64,000 nucleotides of DNA from JANXQG01 sp963709175 (GTDB lineage Bacteria; Planctomycetota; Planctomycetia; Pirellulales; Thermoguttaceae): contig CAVPVK010000007.1 in NCBI GenBank assembly GCA_963709175.1, forward strand, positions 310,001 through 374,000, given 5' to 3'. The notes under the pieces were generated by a model. That model saw only the letters and a list, made by a program, of their open reading frames with translations. It had not been told where the DNA came from and did no database searches. How positions within the stretch are numbered: the first letter of the stretch is position 1; each line of letters begins with the position of its first letter. Positions 9,601-22,556 of this stretch are shown here, piece by piece. Both the position numbers and the translations under genes were made by a program.

Positions 9601-11358
9601 GACCAGGACCGTGTTTGCTGCCAGGGTCACGCCGCTGGTGCCGCCCAGCGCGGCCCCGCCGCCGCCGTTGCCGATCTCGAGCGTCCCGCCGCTGACCACT
9701 GTGGGACCAGAATAACTGCTGCTGCCGGTGAGCACCAGCAGGCCCGCCCCGTCCTGTTCAAGGCCATAGGCGTTGCCGGAGATGCCGCCGCCGACCGTTA
9801 GCGTGCCGCTGGCGACGGTGACGGCGACGGAACTGTTGGAGCCGCCCAGGGTCACCGCGCCCGCACCGAGGTTCAAGAAACTACCGCCCGCGAACACGAA
9901 GTTGCCGTTCCAGCTCATGGGATAGTTGGGCAGCGTCAGCGGACCGGCAACGGCATCGGCAATCGTGCCTCCGTCGATCGTGAAAGTGCCGTAGACCCCG
10001 CTGGGCGCCGCTCCCCCCAACGCCGCAGAATTGGCGAGGTTCAGCCGCCCCGCGTTGATCGTGGTTCCGCCGTAGTAGCTGTTGGAATTGGCGATCGTCA
10101 CGGATCTGCTGCCGTTCATGGTGAGCGCAGCCGCGCCCGCGATGCCATAGGCCCCCGTCAGCGTGTAATTCAACTCGTTGTTGTTGAAAGTCACGCTCGC
10201 CGGACTCACCGAACCGCTGCCAATGACCGCCGTCGTCCCCGCCGCCGCAGCCGTATCGTTGAAGACCACCGTGTTGTTGTTCTCAAAGTTCGTGGCGCTG
10301 CCGCTGGTGGCCAGGTACCAGTTCGCCGGCGCTTGCGTGGCGGTGCTCCAAACACCATTGCCGCTGCCGCTCCAGACGAGATGGTCCGCGTAATAGATCA
10401 AGTTGATGTAGCCCGCCTGCGTCGCCGAAAGTTGGAACACGTCCTGGTTGCTGACATTGGCAATACCCGAATCGTTCAGCCCGGGGGTGCTTAGCCCTGC
10501 ACCCTGGATCGCGCCGCTGTAGGCGACGAGGTGCGCCGTTTGCGGCACGGTGTTCGTGGGCGCGGCGCCGGTGAGATAGAAGGTCACCGAGTTGCCGCCG
10601 CCTGCCGCCGTCAAGCCATTGCTGCCCGTCACCGCGAGGGCCGCCGCCGAGCCGTAACTGGAAAGGTTGGAGACATAGACCTTGGCGGCCCCTTGAAAAT
10701 CCAGGCCCGCCAGGGTCAGGCCGCCCGCACCCGGCTCGAGTATTGAGTTGGGAAAGACCGTAGCCGTTGCCGCTGGTGCGATGCCCGAGCCCCCCAGCAC
10801 CCCTACCTTGCTCCCCAGCCCTACGGTGATCGCGGTGCTGGCATTGGCGCCGTTGATCACAAGCGTACCGCCGCTGATCGCGGTGGCGCCTGTGTATACG
10901 TCCCGCCCGTTCAGTGTCAGCGACCCTGAGCCGGTCTTAGTCAGGCCGACGCTGCCGGCCAGGACCGAGTCGATCGTCGCCGAGGTAGAGGCCGCCGCCA
11001 AATTGACGGAACCGGCCGTGAGGGCGAGCGTACCGCCAGAGAGCACGTAGCCGGAAGTGTTAAAGAAGAGGTTATTGGGGCTGACGCTGCCGCTAATCGA
11101 GACGGTTCCCGGCGTGGGACCGCCGAAGTACGCATCGCTGCTGTCGTTCCAAGTGACGTCGGCACCCAAGGTGACGCTCCACCAACTGGCGGTGCTCCAA
11201 ACGCCCGTCCCGCCGCCGCTGCTGCCGCCAGTGGCACCAGGGTCCCAATACAAGGCGGGCCCGGCATAGCCCGGCACGGCAAGCGCCGCCGAGAAGCCGG
11301 CCAGCCCAACAACGATGAGGAGTCTCAAACTTCGTAGGCGATAAGCTATCGAGTTCAT
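6684..11358 (-). CDS. PATR autotransporter-associated repeat protein with PEP-CTERM anchor
   Basis: The start is placed at 11358 (MNSIAYRLRSLRLLIVVGL), which opens a signal peptide; a longer open frame upstream lacks coding character. The mature part is built of autotransporter-associated beta-strand repeats (for example LTKTGSGSLTLNGRDVYTGA and GGTLQLGDG units), and an L-type-lectin-like segment (ARSAFFNVPVTVGAFSASF, EADGVAFMLQDD). Near the end VPEPAAATMLLAG marks a PEP-CTERM sorting signal. In the given sequence the frame then runs on past the expected end. Removing one base from the C5 run at 6731-6735 gives a hydrophobic segment followed by RCRRRR and a stop at 6684-6686, the classic PEP-CTERM tail. 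The product, about 1,557 residues, is inferred to be a surface or extracellular-matrix protein processed by an exosortase encoded elsewhere. Confidence 0.85.
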
Positions 11359-11386
11359 GGCGTACTCCGTGTAGAGGTTACGGATT

Positions 11387-11407
11387 CGCCAGCGCTGACG
11401 GCTGGCG
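11387..11407 (-). promoter_or_regulatory. 5'-UTR hairpin before PATR gene
   Basis: CGCCAGC (11387-11393) and GCTGGCG (11401-11407) form a seven-base stem with a seven-base loop, 28 bases upstream of the start codon at 11358. A comparable GC-rich hairpin precedes the other PATR gene at 22451-22470. Possible roles are mRNA stability or translational control; none is shown. Confidence 0.4.
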
Positions 11408-11623
11408 AGGTGGGTTGTGCGGCTTTCACGCCGGGTTGCGCCTCTTCTCGCCCCGCGAAAAGTGTGGAAGGGGGGCAACACGCCCTTCGCGAGACTCAGG
11501 GCGTGCACCCTTTTTTCCGTGTCAAGGTTCAGAAAACGGGCAACGCGAGCGGCCGAGCAACAGCGGCAGTTCGACCACCGCTGCTGCCCCGATCCGTTTT
11601 TCGAATTGACACGTAATCACATG

Positions 11624-11677
11624 TATCCGGCATTCTCCGCGTGCCACTCGCCGCCGGCACGCGTAGTGTGCCGGATA
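11624..11677 (-). terminator. Stem-loop after giant PATR gene
   Basis: Arms 11624-11645 and 11656-11677 pair over nine and eight bases around a five-base internal loop, with a ten-base apical loop. The structure begins eight bases after the stop codon of the minus-strand giant gene (11686). There is no clear U-run after it, so it may act as a 3'-end stabiliser or belong to a palindromic repeat class. The rest of the 11408-11685 gap shows no gene. Confidence 0.5.
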
Positions 11678-11685
11678 CGCGCGGT

Positions 11686-14600
11686 TCAGCCGGCATTTTG
11701 CCGCCTGGCGCGGCACAAGCCGCCCGCGGCAACGCCGAGCAACGCGACGACAATCATCGCCAAGCTCCCGGGCTCGGGCACAGCCTCCACTGCGCCGGCC
11801 GATGCCGGGGCAGCGGACACGGGGGCCGCAGTCGCCGTGGGATCGAAGATGAACGTCCCACCCGCGCCCACCGCCAAGCTCGATCCGCTGGGCAGTGCGG
11901 CCGCCGTCGTGATCAACAGGCTGCCGGACTCGACCGTCGTGCCGCCGCTATATTCGTCGCTGCCCGAAAGGATCAGCGTACCCGGCCCCTGAACGACGAG
12001 GCCGAGCGATCCGCCGCCGTCCATTAGCTCGCCAGAGAAGCTCGATGTCGCCCCAATGCCACCCACCGTAAGGATTCCCAGCGTACCGACATTCGTATTG
12101 GTCACCGTGCCGGCCCCGGCAAGCGAACCCACTGCCTGAGTGCCGCCGTTGAGGTCAAAGGCGCCGCTGGAGGAAATCGACAGCGCCGTCGTGGCCGGCA
12201 GAATATTATTGCCCGCCCCGGTCGATAAAGCAAAGTTGCTGATAGTCTGGATGCTGGCAAAGTAGCCGTTGCGCCCGAGAAACCAATATAGGCGCTCGAG
12301 CCACCTGTCACGTTTTGCAGGTTGACCCCCGATTGTGACTCGCTGAACGTCAGCCCCGCAGCAACATCCGTCCCACTCCACGAGAGGACGTTCGCCGCGG
12401 CGTTGTACGTCACTGACATATTGATCGGGTCGCCGGGAACATAGCTATTGCCGCCGAAAATGGTGAGGTTGGTATTGGTGCCGCCTCCGGTGTTATAACC
12501 GGTTGCCGCGCCAGCGGGCTGACCGTATCCCGGATTACCCTGAAATACATCGTAATCGATCTCGGCGTTAGGAGTGATCGGTGAGCTGCCGAAGTAACCT
12601 TCGGGATCGTTGCCGACACCAAAACCACGGCCAGCCTGGCCAAAGGCCGAAACCCCTCGGCTGTCGTTTTGCAGGATGAAGGCAAACCCGTTGTCATAGT
12701 TCGCACCACTGCTGGTGGGCGTGTAGGTAAACGTCACGTTGAACGAGCTATTGACGGAAACAGGCGTGTTGTAGAACGCACTGCGGGCTTCGCCGTTGCC
12801 GGGGCTGGTGCCGCCGGCCTGAGTGCCGTCGGTCAGGGTAAGAACGTTGTTGGTTATCGGCGTATCATTAAAGCCATAGTTGTAACTATAGCTATTGGCC
12901 GTCCACGTGCCGTTGGTTACGGTTGTGTAGCTCGTCGTCCCGCCGGCGGTATTTGCACCGAAACCGCTGACGACAACCGGACTTCCCAACTGAACCGTCC
13001 CCGTGTTAATGAACGTGGGGCCGGAATAGGTATGGTTCCCGGTCAACTGCAATGTGCCCGGACCATTCATGACGAGCGAACCGCTGCCGGTGATTACTCC
13101 GCCATAGACCTGCACTTGGCTGGCCGGCGTGGCGAAGACCAGTGCAGCGTTGTTGACGATATTGCCGGCCACGCTGCCGATGTTGGCGACGCCGTCGCCC
13201 AATTGCAACGTGCCGTTGCTGACCGTCGTCCCGCCCGAGTAGGTGTTGTTGGCGGTGAGCACCACAGTCCCGTGACCGACGGTCGCCAGGTTGCCGCTTC
13301 CGCTGATGGTATAAGCGGCTGTTTGCGTCCCGGCGATGTTGTAGACCAAAGCCGCATTGTTGACGACCGTCGCGCCGCCGATCGAGCCGTCCTGGCCGCT
13401 GACGCCGGTGCCCAATTGCAACGTGCCGCCGCTGATCGTAGTACCGCCGGAGTAGGTATTGGCGGCGGTCAGCACAAGGGCATTGCCGCCTAGCTTGGCC
13501 AGTCCCAAGGGGCCCGCCGGCGTGTCGGCGATCACGCCGGAATAAACCAGCCCGCCGCTGGCATTGCTGGTATCGATGCCAAGGATTGAGCCGGCGCTCC
13601 AGTTGACCGGCGCGCCCTGCCCGCCAACGCCTGCCAGCAGGCCGCCAAGGGTGCCCGGACCGGATCCGGCGGCTGTGAACTCATTCGGGCCACCGGCGTT
13701 TACCGCCAGGGTAGCGCTGGAGGCCACGTTCACCGCGCCCGACGACGGCATGGCAAGAGGATTGGCGAATTGCAGCGTGCCGGCGGCGATCGTGGTGCCG
13801 CCACTGTACGAATTGGGGCCCGAGAAGAGCAGTATGCCGTCGCCCGCGCTTACCACGGCCCCGCTGCCGCCGATCGCGTAGGAAGCGGTCTGGCTGCCGG
13901 CGATGGCGTAGGCCAACACGGCGTTATCAGTCACGCCGCTGGTGCCGGCCAGAGCGCCGTCACTGCCGGCCGCGCCGGTGCCCAACTGCAGCGTGCCGTT
14001 GCTGATCGTCGTCGCACCGGTGTACGTATTGCTTGCAGTAAGCACCACCAGGCCGGGACCGACCATGGCGACGCTGCCATTGCCGCTAATCGCGTAGGCC
14101 GCCGTCTGGCTGCCGGCGATGGCGTAGACCAAGGCCGCATTGTCGACGACGGTCGCCCCGCCGATCGAACCGTCCTGGCCGAAAGAGCCGGTGCCCAACT
14201 GCAGCGTGCCGCCGCTGATGGTCGTGCCGCCGCTGTAGACGTTGGTGCCAACGAGCGTCAGGTTGCCGCTGCCGACCTTGATTAGGCCCAGGCTCCCCGC
14301 GCCGTCCTGGAGGACACCGTAGTAGATCTGCGACGAGTTGTCGCCGCCAGTGGTCAGCGTGGCAGTCGTGTAAGGGTTGTTGTTCGTCACTGCACCGTTA
14401 CCGGAAAGCGACGCAACGGTCTGGTTTGTCCCGAACAGGTCCAGCGTCCCGCCCGAAAGCGATAAAGCGCTCGTCACAGGGAGGATGTTCATAGTGTTGC
14501 TGCCCGGCAGGCTAAAGCTGAAGTCACTGATGGTCTGTGTCGAGGCTACGCCGCCATCGGCCCCCGTGAAGCCGACCCAGGCGCTCGAGCCGCCCAGCAT

Positions 14601-17600
14601 GCTCGCCAGGTTGACGCCCGACTCCGAGGTGCTGAACGACTCGTTCTGGAGCGGGTCGGTCAGGGTCACTCCCAGGATCTGCGACGCCGCGTAATAGCTC
14701 ACGGAGACATCGATCGGATCGCCCGAGTGCAGATTCACATTACCCGTAGCATTGGCCGCGCCAACCGTGCCGCCCGAGACAAACCCGACCTGGTTCACTG
14801 AATTGTAAAGGTTCAGGTAGATGCCGACGCTGGGAGTTATGGCAACGCCGTTGGGACCGTAGCCAAAACTGCCGCCATTGCCACCCAGAGCGCTGAGTCC
14901 CTGGTTCTGCAGGATGAAAGTCACGCCGTCCGCCCCACCCTCATTCGCGTCAGTGTAGACGAAATTCGCGGTGAACGACGCACTGGCGGGGACCGGCGTG
15001 TTGTAGAACGCGCTGCGGCCTTGCGAGCCGCTATTGTCCGTGAGAGTGAGCACGTTGCTCGTGATTGGTGTGGGCACACTGGGATAGAGGCCGCTTTGGT
15101 TCGTCGTCCAGCCGGTACCGTTTCCGCCGAACCCAGACAACAGGGGCGTCGCTGGCACGGCGAGGCGAATCGTACCGCTGACGAGGGATGTGGGACCGGA
15201 ATAGGCCTGGGAAGCAGCAAGTGTGAGCATCCCGGAGCCGATCATCGTAAGCGAGCCGGCGCCGCTCATCGTGCCAGTATAGGTTGAATTGCTATTGTTG
15301 CCGCCGACCGAAAGGGCCGTCGCGCCGAGATTAAAGCTACCCGGACCCGAAAGCCCGCCAATCGTCGCCGCCGGCACGCTAAAGGCCAGGCCATTGTTGA
15401 CGTTGACGTTCACTGTGCTGTTTTGCAGGGCCACCCCCGCGGGGTCGGCGACCACCAGGGTGCCGCCGACGATGCTCGTGGGACCGGTATAACTGTTGGG
15501 AACGGTCAACGCGAGCGTGCCAGCGCCCGCCTTGGTCACGCCACCGCTACCGCTCAGGCCGGTAGCGAAGCTGACGCTGTTGCCGTTGGTGTCGATGCCG
15601 GCCTGGACCCCGCTGGGGATCGGCGCAATTGCGGCCGAAACGTCCTCCGTGTTGCCAGCCGCCCATTGCAGCGTACCGCCGCCGAACGTAATGCTGGAGG
15701 AGTTCGCACTGGGCAAGGCCGAGGGCACAAAGTTCAGCACGCCGCCGTTGAGTTGCGTGCCGCCGGAGTAAGTGTTCGTGCCGGTGAGGTACTGCGTGCC
15801 CGAACCGGCCGTGGCGAGGGTCAACGCGCCCGACGTGTTCTGGATCGTTCCGGAGAACGTGCCGCTGGCAGTCCCGTTGCCGATGGTCAACACGGGCGTC
15901 CCCCCGGCCGTAACATTGTCGATCACGCCGTTGCCGTTCAAGACGCCAATCGACGGGCTGGAGCCGTTGACATCGACCAGAGCGCCGGCCGATACGGCGA
16001 GGCCGCCGGTGCCTAAGGCGGCGTTATTGTTCAACTGCAGCGTACCGCCAGTGACGGAGGTGCCGCCATCGTACGTATTGGCGCCGGTGAACACCGTGAG
16101 GCCGTTGCCTTGAAGGATCAATCCGTTGCCCGACGGCAAGCTCGAGATTTCGGAAGTCACAACCAGGTCGGGTGCCGGCGTGTTCCCGCGTGTGATGTTG
16201 AACACCGTGGTGTTCAGCAGGCTGACCTGCGCCGCGGCAATGTTTGAAGGGCCGTTGACGCCGGTAGCATTGATCTGTCCGCTGAGCGAGTAGTTGCCGT
16301 TGCCATCGCCATTCCCCCCCTCCGAGACCAGCACACCGCCATTCAAGTTGACAGTGTTCCAGAGCGGGGTGCGGTAACCGGGGAGGGCGACGACCACGCC
16401 ACCGCTATTGACGGTCAGGCTGCCGGTGCCTGGGCTGGCGCCGAAGCCTGCAGAGGCGTTCAGCAGCAACGCGCCGCCTGCGTTGACTGTGACGGCCGAA
16501 TTTGGGGACAAGGCGCCGCTCTGGCTGAGTTCCAGTGCCCCGCCGTTGACCGTCGTGCGGCCGGAATAACTGTTGCTGGCCGTGAGGTTCAACTGGCCGG
16601 TGCCCGAAAGGGCAACGACAACATTGCCGGCGCCGCTGATCGGCGCGCCCAACGCCTGGCTATCGGCGAAGTTGAATAGAAGGGTTCCGTTGGCCCCCAG
16701 GGTCACGCCGCTCGTGGCGCCGATCGAGGCCCCCGTGCCGCCGTTGCCCACGCTGATGGTGCCGCCGTTGACGACGGTCGGGCCCGTGTAACTATTGCTC
16801 GCCGTGAGGATAAGCATGCCGGCACCCGTCTGGGTCAGGCCGAAGGGGCCCGAAATGGGGCCGTCCACCTCGAGCGTGCTGGCCGCGATATTGACGGTGG
16901 AATTGGCGGCCAGCGTCACGCCCCCGTTGCCCAGGTTCAAGGGATTGCTGCCGCGGAAGGTGAAATTGCCGTTCCACGTCATGGGATAGTTGTCCGTTGT
17001 CAGCGGACCGCCACTGGTGTTGTCGATGGTGCCGCCATTGATGGTCAACGTCGCGCCGTATGAGGCGAAGCCCAGGGCTTCCGAATTGGCGATGTTCAGC
17101 CCGCCGCTGTTGACCGTCGTTCCACCGTAATAGGAATTCGCGTTGGCGATCGTCAACGTGCCGCTGCCGTTCTTGGTGAGGATGGCGTTGCCGGCGATGG
17201 CGTTGGTCCCCGTCAGGGTATAGCTGAGCACGTTGTTGTTGAAGGTGATGCTTGCCGGGGTGACGTCACCGTTGCTGATGTTGACGACCGTCGTGCCCTT
17301 GGCGCTGTCGTCGAAGACTACGGCGTCGCCGTTCTCGAAGTCGGTGCCACTGCCGTTGGAGGCCAGCTTCCAATTGTAGTTCGGGGACTGCGTTGAAAGG
17401 GTCCACACACCGTTGCCGGCGCCTGTCCAAATGGGATAGTCAACGCTGAACTGGACGTCGATGTAGCCGGGATCTGTCGTGACCAGATTAATGATGGCGC
17501 GGGAACTGAGTCCGGCAATTCCCGACGTGACCAGGTTGTTATTGGTCAGATCGGCCAGCGCGGGGTACTGTTGGATGGAACCGCTGTACTGGATCAGATG

Positions 17601-20600
17601 GGCCGTCTCGGTGACGAAGTTGGTGGGCGCCGCGCCGCCGAGATTGATAGTAAGGGAATTGGCGTTGCCGTAGGCCGCCAGTCCGTTGCTGCCGGTCACG
17701 TCGATGGCCGCCGCCGAGGTGTAGGCGGCAATGCTGTTCACGCTCACGGTGGCCGTGTTCTGCAAGACCAGGCCGGCCACCGCCAGACTGCCCTTGCCGT
17801 TGTAGCCGGCCTCGATGGCGCCGCCGTCGTTGACGGTGACGGCGCCCGCCGGGGCGCTTCCCTTTCCGCCCAGCGTGGTACCGGGACCGACCGCGATGGC
17901 AGTTGTGGCGTTGACGTTGTTGAGGTAGAGATTGCCGGCGACCACGTTCGTCGGACCCGTGTAACTGTTCGATCCGGAGAGGACGGCGGTGCCGCCGCCG
18001 ACCTGGTAAAGGGCGCCCGTGCCGCTTATGGCGTTGGGCACGGCGAATGCCGCGTCGCTGCGATTTAGCAGCAGGTTGCCATTGTTCGCCACGGGTCCGC
18101 CGCCCAGGCTGCCGGCAACGCCGCCGTTGCCCACCTGCAGGGTGCCGTTGTTGATGAACGTCCCGCCGCTGTAGCTGTTATTGGCCAGGAGGGTCGCGGT
18201 TCCGGCGCCGATCTGGTACAAGGAGCCGCTGCCGCCAATGGCCAGCGGCAACGTCAGGCCCGCATCGTTGCGGTCGAGGACCACGGCGCCGTTATCCGTC
18301 AGGACGCCCGATCCCAGTGCGCCGGTAGCGCCGCCGTTGCCCACCTGCAATGTGCCCGAACCGACGCTGACTGGCGCCGTCCACACGCTGCTGGATCCGG
18401 TAACGACCAGTTGCCCGGAACCGATGGTGACCGGTCCGGTAGAGAAGTTGTTGCCGGAGATTGTCGCCAGCCCTCCGTTGACGTTGATCGAACCGCTAGA
18501 CACGTTGCTGCCGAGGACGGTCAGTTGCCCGGGGCCATTGACGGTGATGGGCGAGCTGGCGGCGCTGCCGAAAAGTGCCAGTTGTCCACCGTTGACGCTG
18601 ATCGGCGCGCTAGAGGTGATGCTGCCGGAAACAGTCAGTTGTCCGGCGTTGACATTGATCGGCCCGCCAGCCGAGTCCTGTCCCGAGAGGGTGAGCTGGC
18701 CGCCTACGACGTTCAGACCCAACGTGCCGCTGCCATTGGACAGCGAGCCGCCGTAAGTCGTCGCTGCGCCGAGGCCGCCCACGGATATCGTCGATAGCGT
18801 CGAGGCGACGCCGTTGCTGATCGTTCCGGTGTTGCCGGCCAGGGCGCCGAGGCTGACCGTGCCGCCGCCCGGGATCTTGAGCGTGAAGCCCTGTCCGTTG
18901 GCAACCCAAGTCGCGTTGGGGCTGCCGGCCGCGGGACTGGTAAAAGTTGTCGCCGCGTTGGTGGAAAGCCACGTGCCCGCGAAACCGCTGTTGGCGCCGC
19001 TGAGCGTCACGACCGTGGTGCCCGTCGTTGTAGCGGTCCCCGAGCCCTGGAGGTTGCCGCTGATGTCGATCAGACCCGAGCTGCCCGAGTAGTCGCCGAT
19101 AGCGGAACTCGTGCCGCTGCCGATCGTGACCGGTCCGCCGTACGTCACGTTCACGCCTTGCGTCGACAGCGTGCCGCCGGCCAGCACGAAGGGGTTTACT
19201 AGTGTGTTGAGGCTATTGCCGTTGTAGCCGTTGTCGTTGGAAAAAATGCCGCCGGCTTCGATGTAGACCGTGGCGGTGGTTCCAAACGCATTCTGTGCAG
19301 TCGTGCGGTATTGAATATTGCCGCCCTTGCCGAGGATGATATTTCCTGTGAAACTGGGGCTGGCGTTGCTGGTCGTGGTGTTGAAGAACACCTGCTCGCC
19401 GGGACCACCGGTGGTGTCGGCCGTGTCGAGGATTGTGAGGTTGCCGGATCCTGAGAGCGTGCCTGTGAACGAGACGAATCCGGCGGTGGTGTTCAACGTT
19501 CCCCCGCCGCTGCTAAGCGCCACACTGGGGTTGAACCCTTGGCTGTTCGCGCTGGGGTTCGGTTGACTCATGTTGCCGCCGGTGTAAGTCAGCATGCCGC
19601 CGTTGAAAATCAAGTTCGCCGTCTGTCCCAAGAGCGACGAGGAGCTGCCCATGTTGGTTGGCATGGTACCTATGCTGATGACGCCCCCCGCGAAGGTGGT
19701 GGGACCGGTGAAAGTACTGTAATTGCTGAGGGTTAACGTACCCGAGCCGGCCTTTGTCAGACTGGCGCCAGATCCGCTCAAGACTCCCGAATAGGCCGTC
19801 GACTGCGCCGTTGCCGCCTACGGTCAGGGCGACGGCGTTGGAACCCGCGTCCACGAGCGTCAGGTTGCTGCTGCCGGCCAGACCGCCCAACGTCACTGCG
19901 GTGGTGCCGAGGGTAAAGCCCAAGCCGTTCGTCGAGCCCACGTTCACCGTACTGTTAGCCAGCGCGCCGCCGGAGGCCAATTGCAGCGTCCCGGAACTGA
20001 TCGTCGTCGGGCCGCTGATGCTACTGGCCGGATTGCTGAGAATCACCGCTCCCGAGATCACCAAGGCGTTGGTGCCCGTCAGGGCGGAAGCAAGGTTCAG
20101 CGTGCCACCACCGCCGCCAAGGAAGTATGTGGGTTCGGAAGTCGTCAAACTGCCGCTATAGGTGTTGTTGCCGATGGAACCCAGCGAGAGGCTGTTGCTG
20201 AACGCCAGGGTTTCACTGTCGTTGCTGGTGATGGCCAGGACGCCGGCCGAGGCCGTGGTGGTCACACCCAGCAATCCCGCTACGTAGGGAGAGCCGACTT
20301 CGGCCACTGCTCCGGCGCTGACGGCGATGGCGCCGTTGGCAGGAGCCCCGTACTGGAAGAGCACCGCACCGGCATTGATCGCCGTGCCGCCGCTGTAGGA
20401 GTTGTTCGAACTGGCCAACGTGAGGACGCCGGCCCCGAACTTGGCCAGGCCGCCGGCGCCGCTCAGGGCAGAGGCAAAAGTCACGCTATTGCCATTGGTG
20501 TCGATGCCCGCCGAGATTCCGCCCGGTATGGGCGCAAGGGCCGCTGAAATATCAAGGGTGTTGCCACTAGCGTACTGCAGGGTTCCACCGCCGAACGAGA

Positions 20601-22428
20601 TGTTGGAAAGCGGCAGGGCGCCGGGTTTGAAATTAAGGATTCCACTGTTAATTTGCGTGCCGCCACCGTACGTGTTCGCGCCAGCGAGGTACTGAGCTCC
20701 GCTGCCGGTCTTGACGAGCGTCAACGTGCCGCTGGTGTTCTGGATGATGCCGGAAAAAGTGCCGCTTCCATTGCCATTGCCGACTGTCAACACGGGAGCG
20801 CCTCCCGCGCTGACGTTGTCGATCAGCCCCGCGCCGCTCAGTGCGCCCACAGTGGGGCTGGCGCCATTTACATCCAGCAATGCCCCGCTGGAGACTGTCA
20901 GCCCGCCCGTACCAGCGCCCAGTGCGGCGTTGTTGCCCAATTGCAACGTACCACCGCTGACAGTTGTGGATCCGGTATAAGTGTTCGAGCCCGTCAGAGC
21001 GGTCATGCCCGACCCGCTGATGACCAGGCTGACGCTGCCCAAAGTCCCGCCGCCGGAAATCACGCCGGAAAAGGTGCTCGAACCGCTGGCTGGTGCAATG
21101 GTGAAGACGGACGCGGTGGCGGCGGCGCTATTGAGCACAGTGCCGGCCCCGCTAAGCGAGCCAACCTGCTGGTTGGCGGAATTCAAATCGAGCGTGGAGT
21201 TGGCGGCCACCGTAAGGGCCGTCGTACTCGGCAACGAACCGGCTTGACCGGGAAGTGCCCAACCATTGGCCCACGAGTCGTTGCTGGTAGGAGTGCTGCC
21301 GGCCCCTGTTTGGGTGCCGAGGACCGTCCAGGTGCTATCGTTGTTGCTTCCCAGGAGCTGCCAGTTATTCGGATTGCGGTAGGGAGTGGTGTCCTGCTGC
21401 GCCGAATCGTATCCGGCAAACACCTGCGGCGTGCCGAAATCAAAAGTCAGCGTGATCGGCGTCGAAGTCGAGGGGGAAGACCCGGACTCGAACTTGGTGG
21501 TGACGTTATTGTCCTCCAGACTTGACAGTACGCTTCCATAGGCCGGGGTCACACTTGACGTTATGGCCGTCGGGTAAACCCGGGTGCCGGCGGGCGCTGC
21601 TCCGCCCACGGAATTAAAGGACGGGCTGGAGTAGAAACCAAATTCGCTCAACTGGAGCTCGTACCCGCTTCCGTAAGAGGCGGTGCAGGAGAACTCGTAA
21701 TAGCGAAAGGCCGGGTTTTGCAGTCCGGGTTGCAGTTGGACTGTGCCGCCGTTGATGACCGTGGGACCACTATAGGTGTTGACATTGGCAAGCGTAAGCG
21801 TGCCGGGGCCTGACTTGGTCAATCCACCAGCGCCGCTGATGATGTAGCCGGCCGTCTGATTGGCAGCAAGGTTGTAGGCGAGAGTGCCGTTATTCGTGAC
21901 GCCGCCGGCGCCGCTGATCGAACCGTCCTGGCCGCTGACGCCGGTGCCCAACTGCAAAGTGCCGCTGCCCACGGTGGCCTGACCACTGAACAAATTAGTA
22001 TTGGTAAGGATCAGCGTGCCCGAGCCGAGCTTGGTCAGCCCCACCGCGCCGCCAAGCTGGGAAGAGATTACGTCGGTGCCGGTGCCCGTTGTGATATTGC
22101 CGCCCGCTCCCGTGAGCGTGATCGAGCCGCCCGAAAGTGTGTAGCCGTCAACGCTAAAGTTCAGTGAGTTGACCGAAGCAATGGTGTTTTGCACGGAAAC
22201 AACGCCGGCCGTGCCCTCGAAGTAGGCGTCAGAGCCATCGGTCCAAAACTGGCTGTATGGTCCGCCGGAGACCGTAGACCAATTGGCGTTGACCGCCGAA
22301 TCATCCCAGACGGTGCCGGCAGCGGAACTGAAGTAAAGTCCCGCGGCGCGAACCGCCCCCGTAAAGCTTGCAAAGATAATTCCAAGAACAACGATCGCCC
22401 CCAAATTCCGCAGTCTTGCAGTCTTCAT
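11686..22428 (-). CDS. Giant PATR surface protein with lectin-like domains and PEP-CTERM anchor, two frameshifts
   Basis: One gene of about 3,580 codons once two single-base shifts are bridged. It starts at 22428 (MKTARLRNLGAIVVLGIIF, signal peptide). The frame breaks near 19794 (one extra base; coding resumes as YSGVLSGSGASLTKAG) and near 12268 (one missing base; resumes as GYFASIQTISNFALSTGAG). Domains: many beta-strand repeats (GSGTLTLAN..YSGPTVINGGT pattern); an F5/8-type-C/discoidin-like segment near residues 240-400 (YYEFSCTASYGSGYELQLSE); two L-type-lectin-like segments, one coded near 14.5-15.2 kb (RSAFYNTPVPASASFTANFV) and one near 12.3-13.0 kb (ARSAFYNTPVSVNSSF); and a terminal VPEPGSLAMIVVALLGVAAG segment with basic tail RARRQNAG, the PEP-CTERM signal. 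It is inferred to be a secreted, exosortase-processed adhesin or matrix component. A LacI-family gene lies 128 bases upstream on the same strand. Confidence 0.85.
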
Positions 22429-22450
22429 AAGTACCCCGTTTCAGTTGTTA

Positions 22451-22470
22451 GCCGGCGATTCTTCGCCGGC
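22451..22470 (-). promoter_or_regulatory. 5'-UTR hairpin before giant PATR gene
   Basis: GCCGGCGA and TCGCCGGC form an eight-base perfect stem with a four-base loop, ending 22 bases before the start codon at 22428. It could also terminate transcription from the upstream LacI gene, although no T-run follows. Its position matches the hairpin before the other PATR gene. Confidence 0.4.
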
Positions 22471-22556
22471 GCGGACCCAAATATCAGTTTTTCTATCCAT
22501 TACGAATCACCCAGTTCCTCTCTTGTCTTGCCGCCTAGACCCGAGTCCATCCTCTT

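Noticed and set aside
6382..10746. Several plus-strand frames, up to 506 codons, opposite the PATR gene
   Set aside because: They follow from the Gly/Thr/Ser/Ala-rich repeats of the real gene and show Arg/Gln/His-rich, low-complexity translations.
12669..21525. Multiple plus-strand frames of 200-370 codons opposite the giant PATR gene
   Set aside because: Same reason: complementary reading of repeat DNA without ribosome sites or families.
11686..22428. CRISPR array or simple tandem repeat
   Set aside because: The periodicity is of degenerate protein repeats of varying spacing; there are no constant short repeats with unique spacers.
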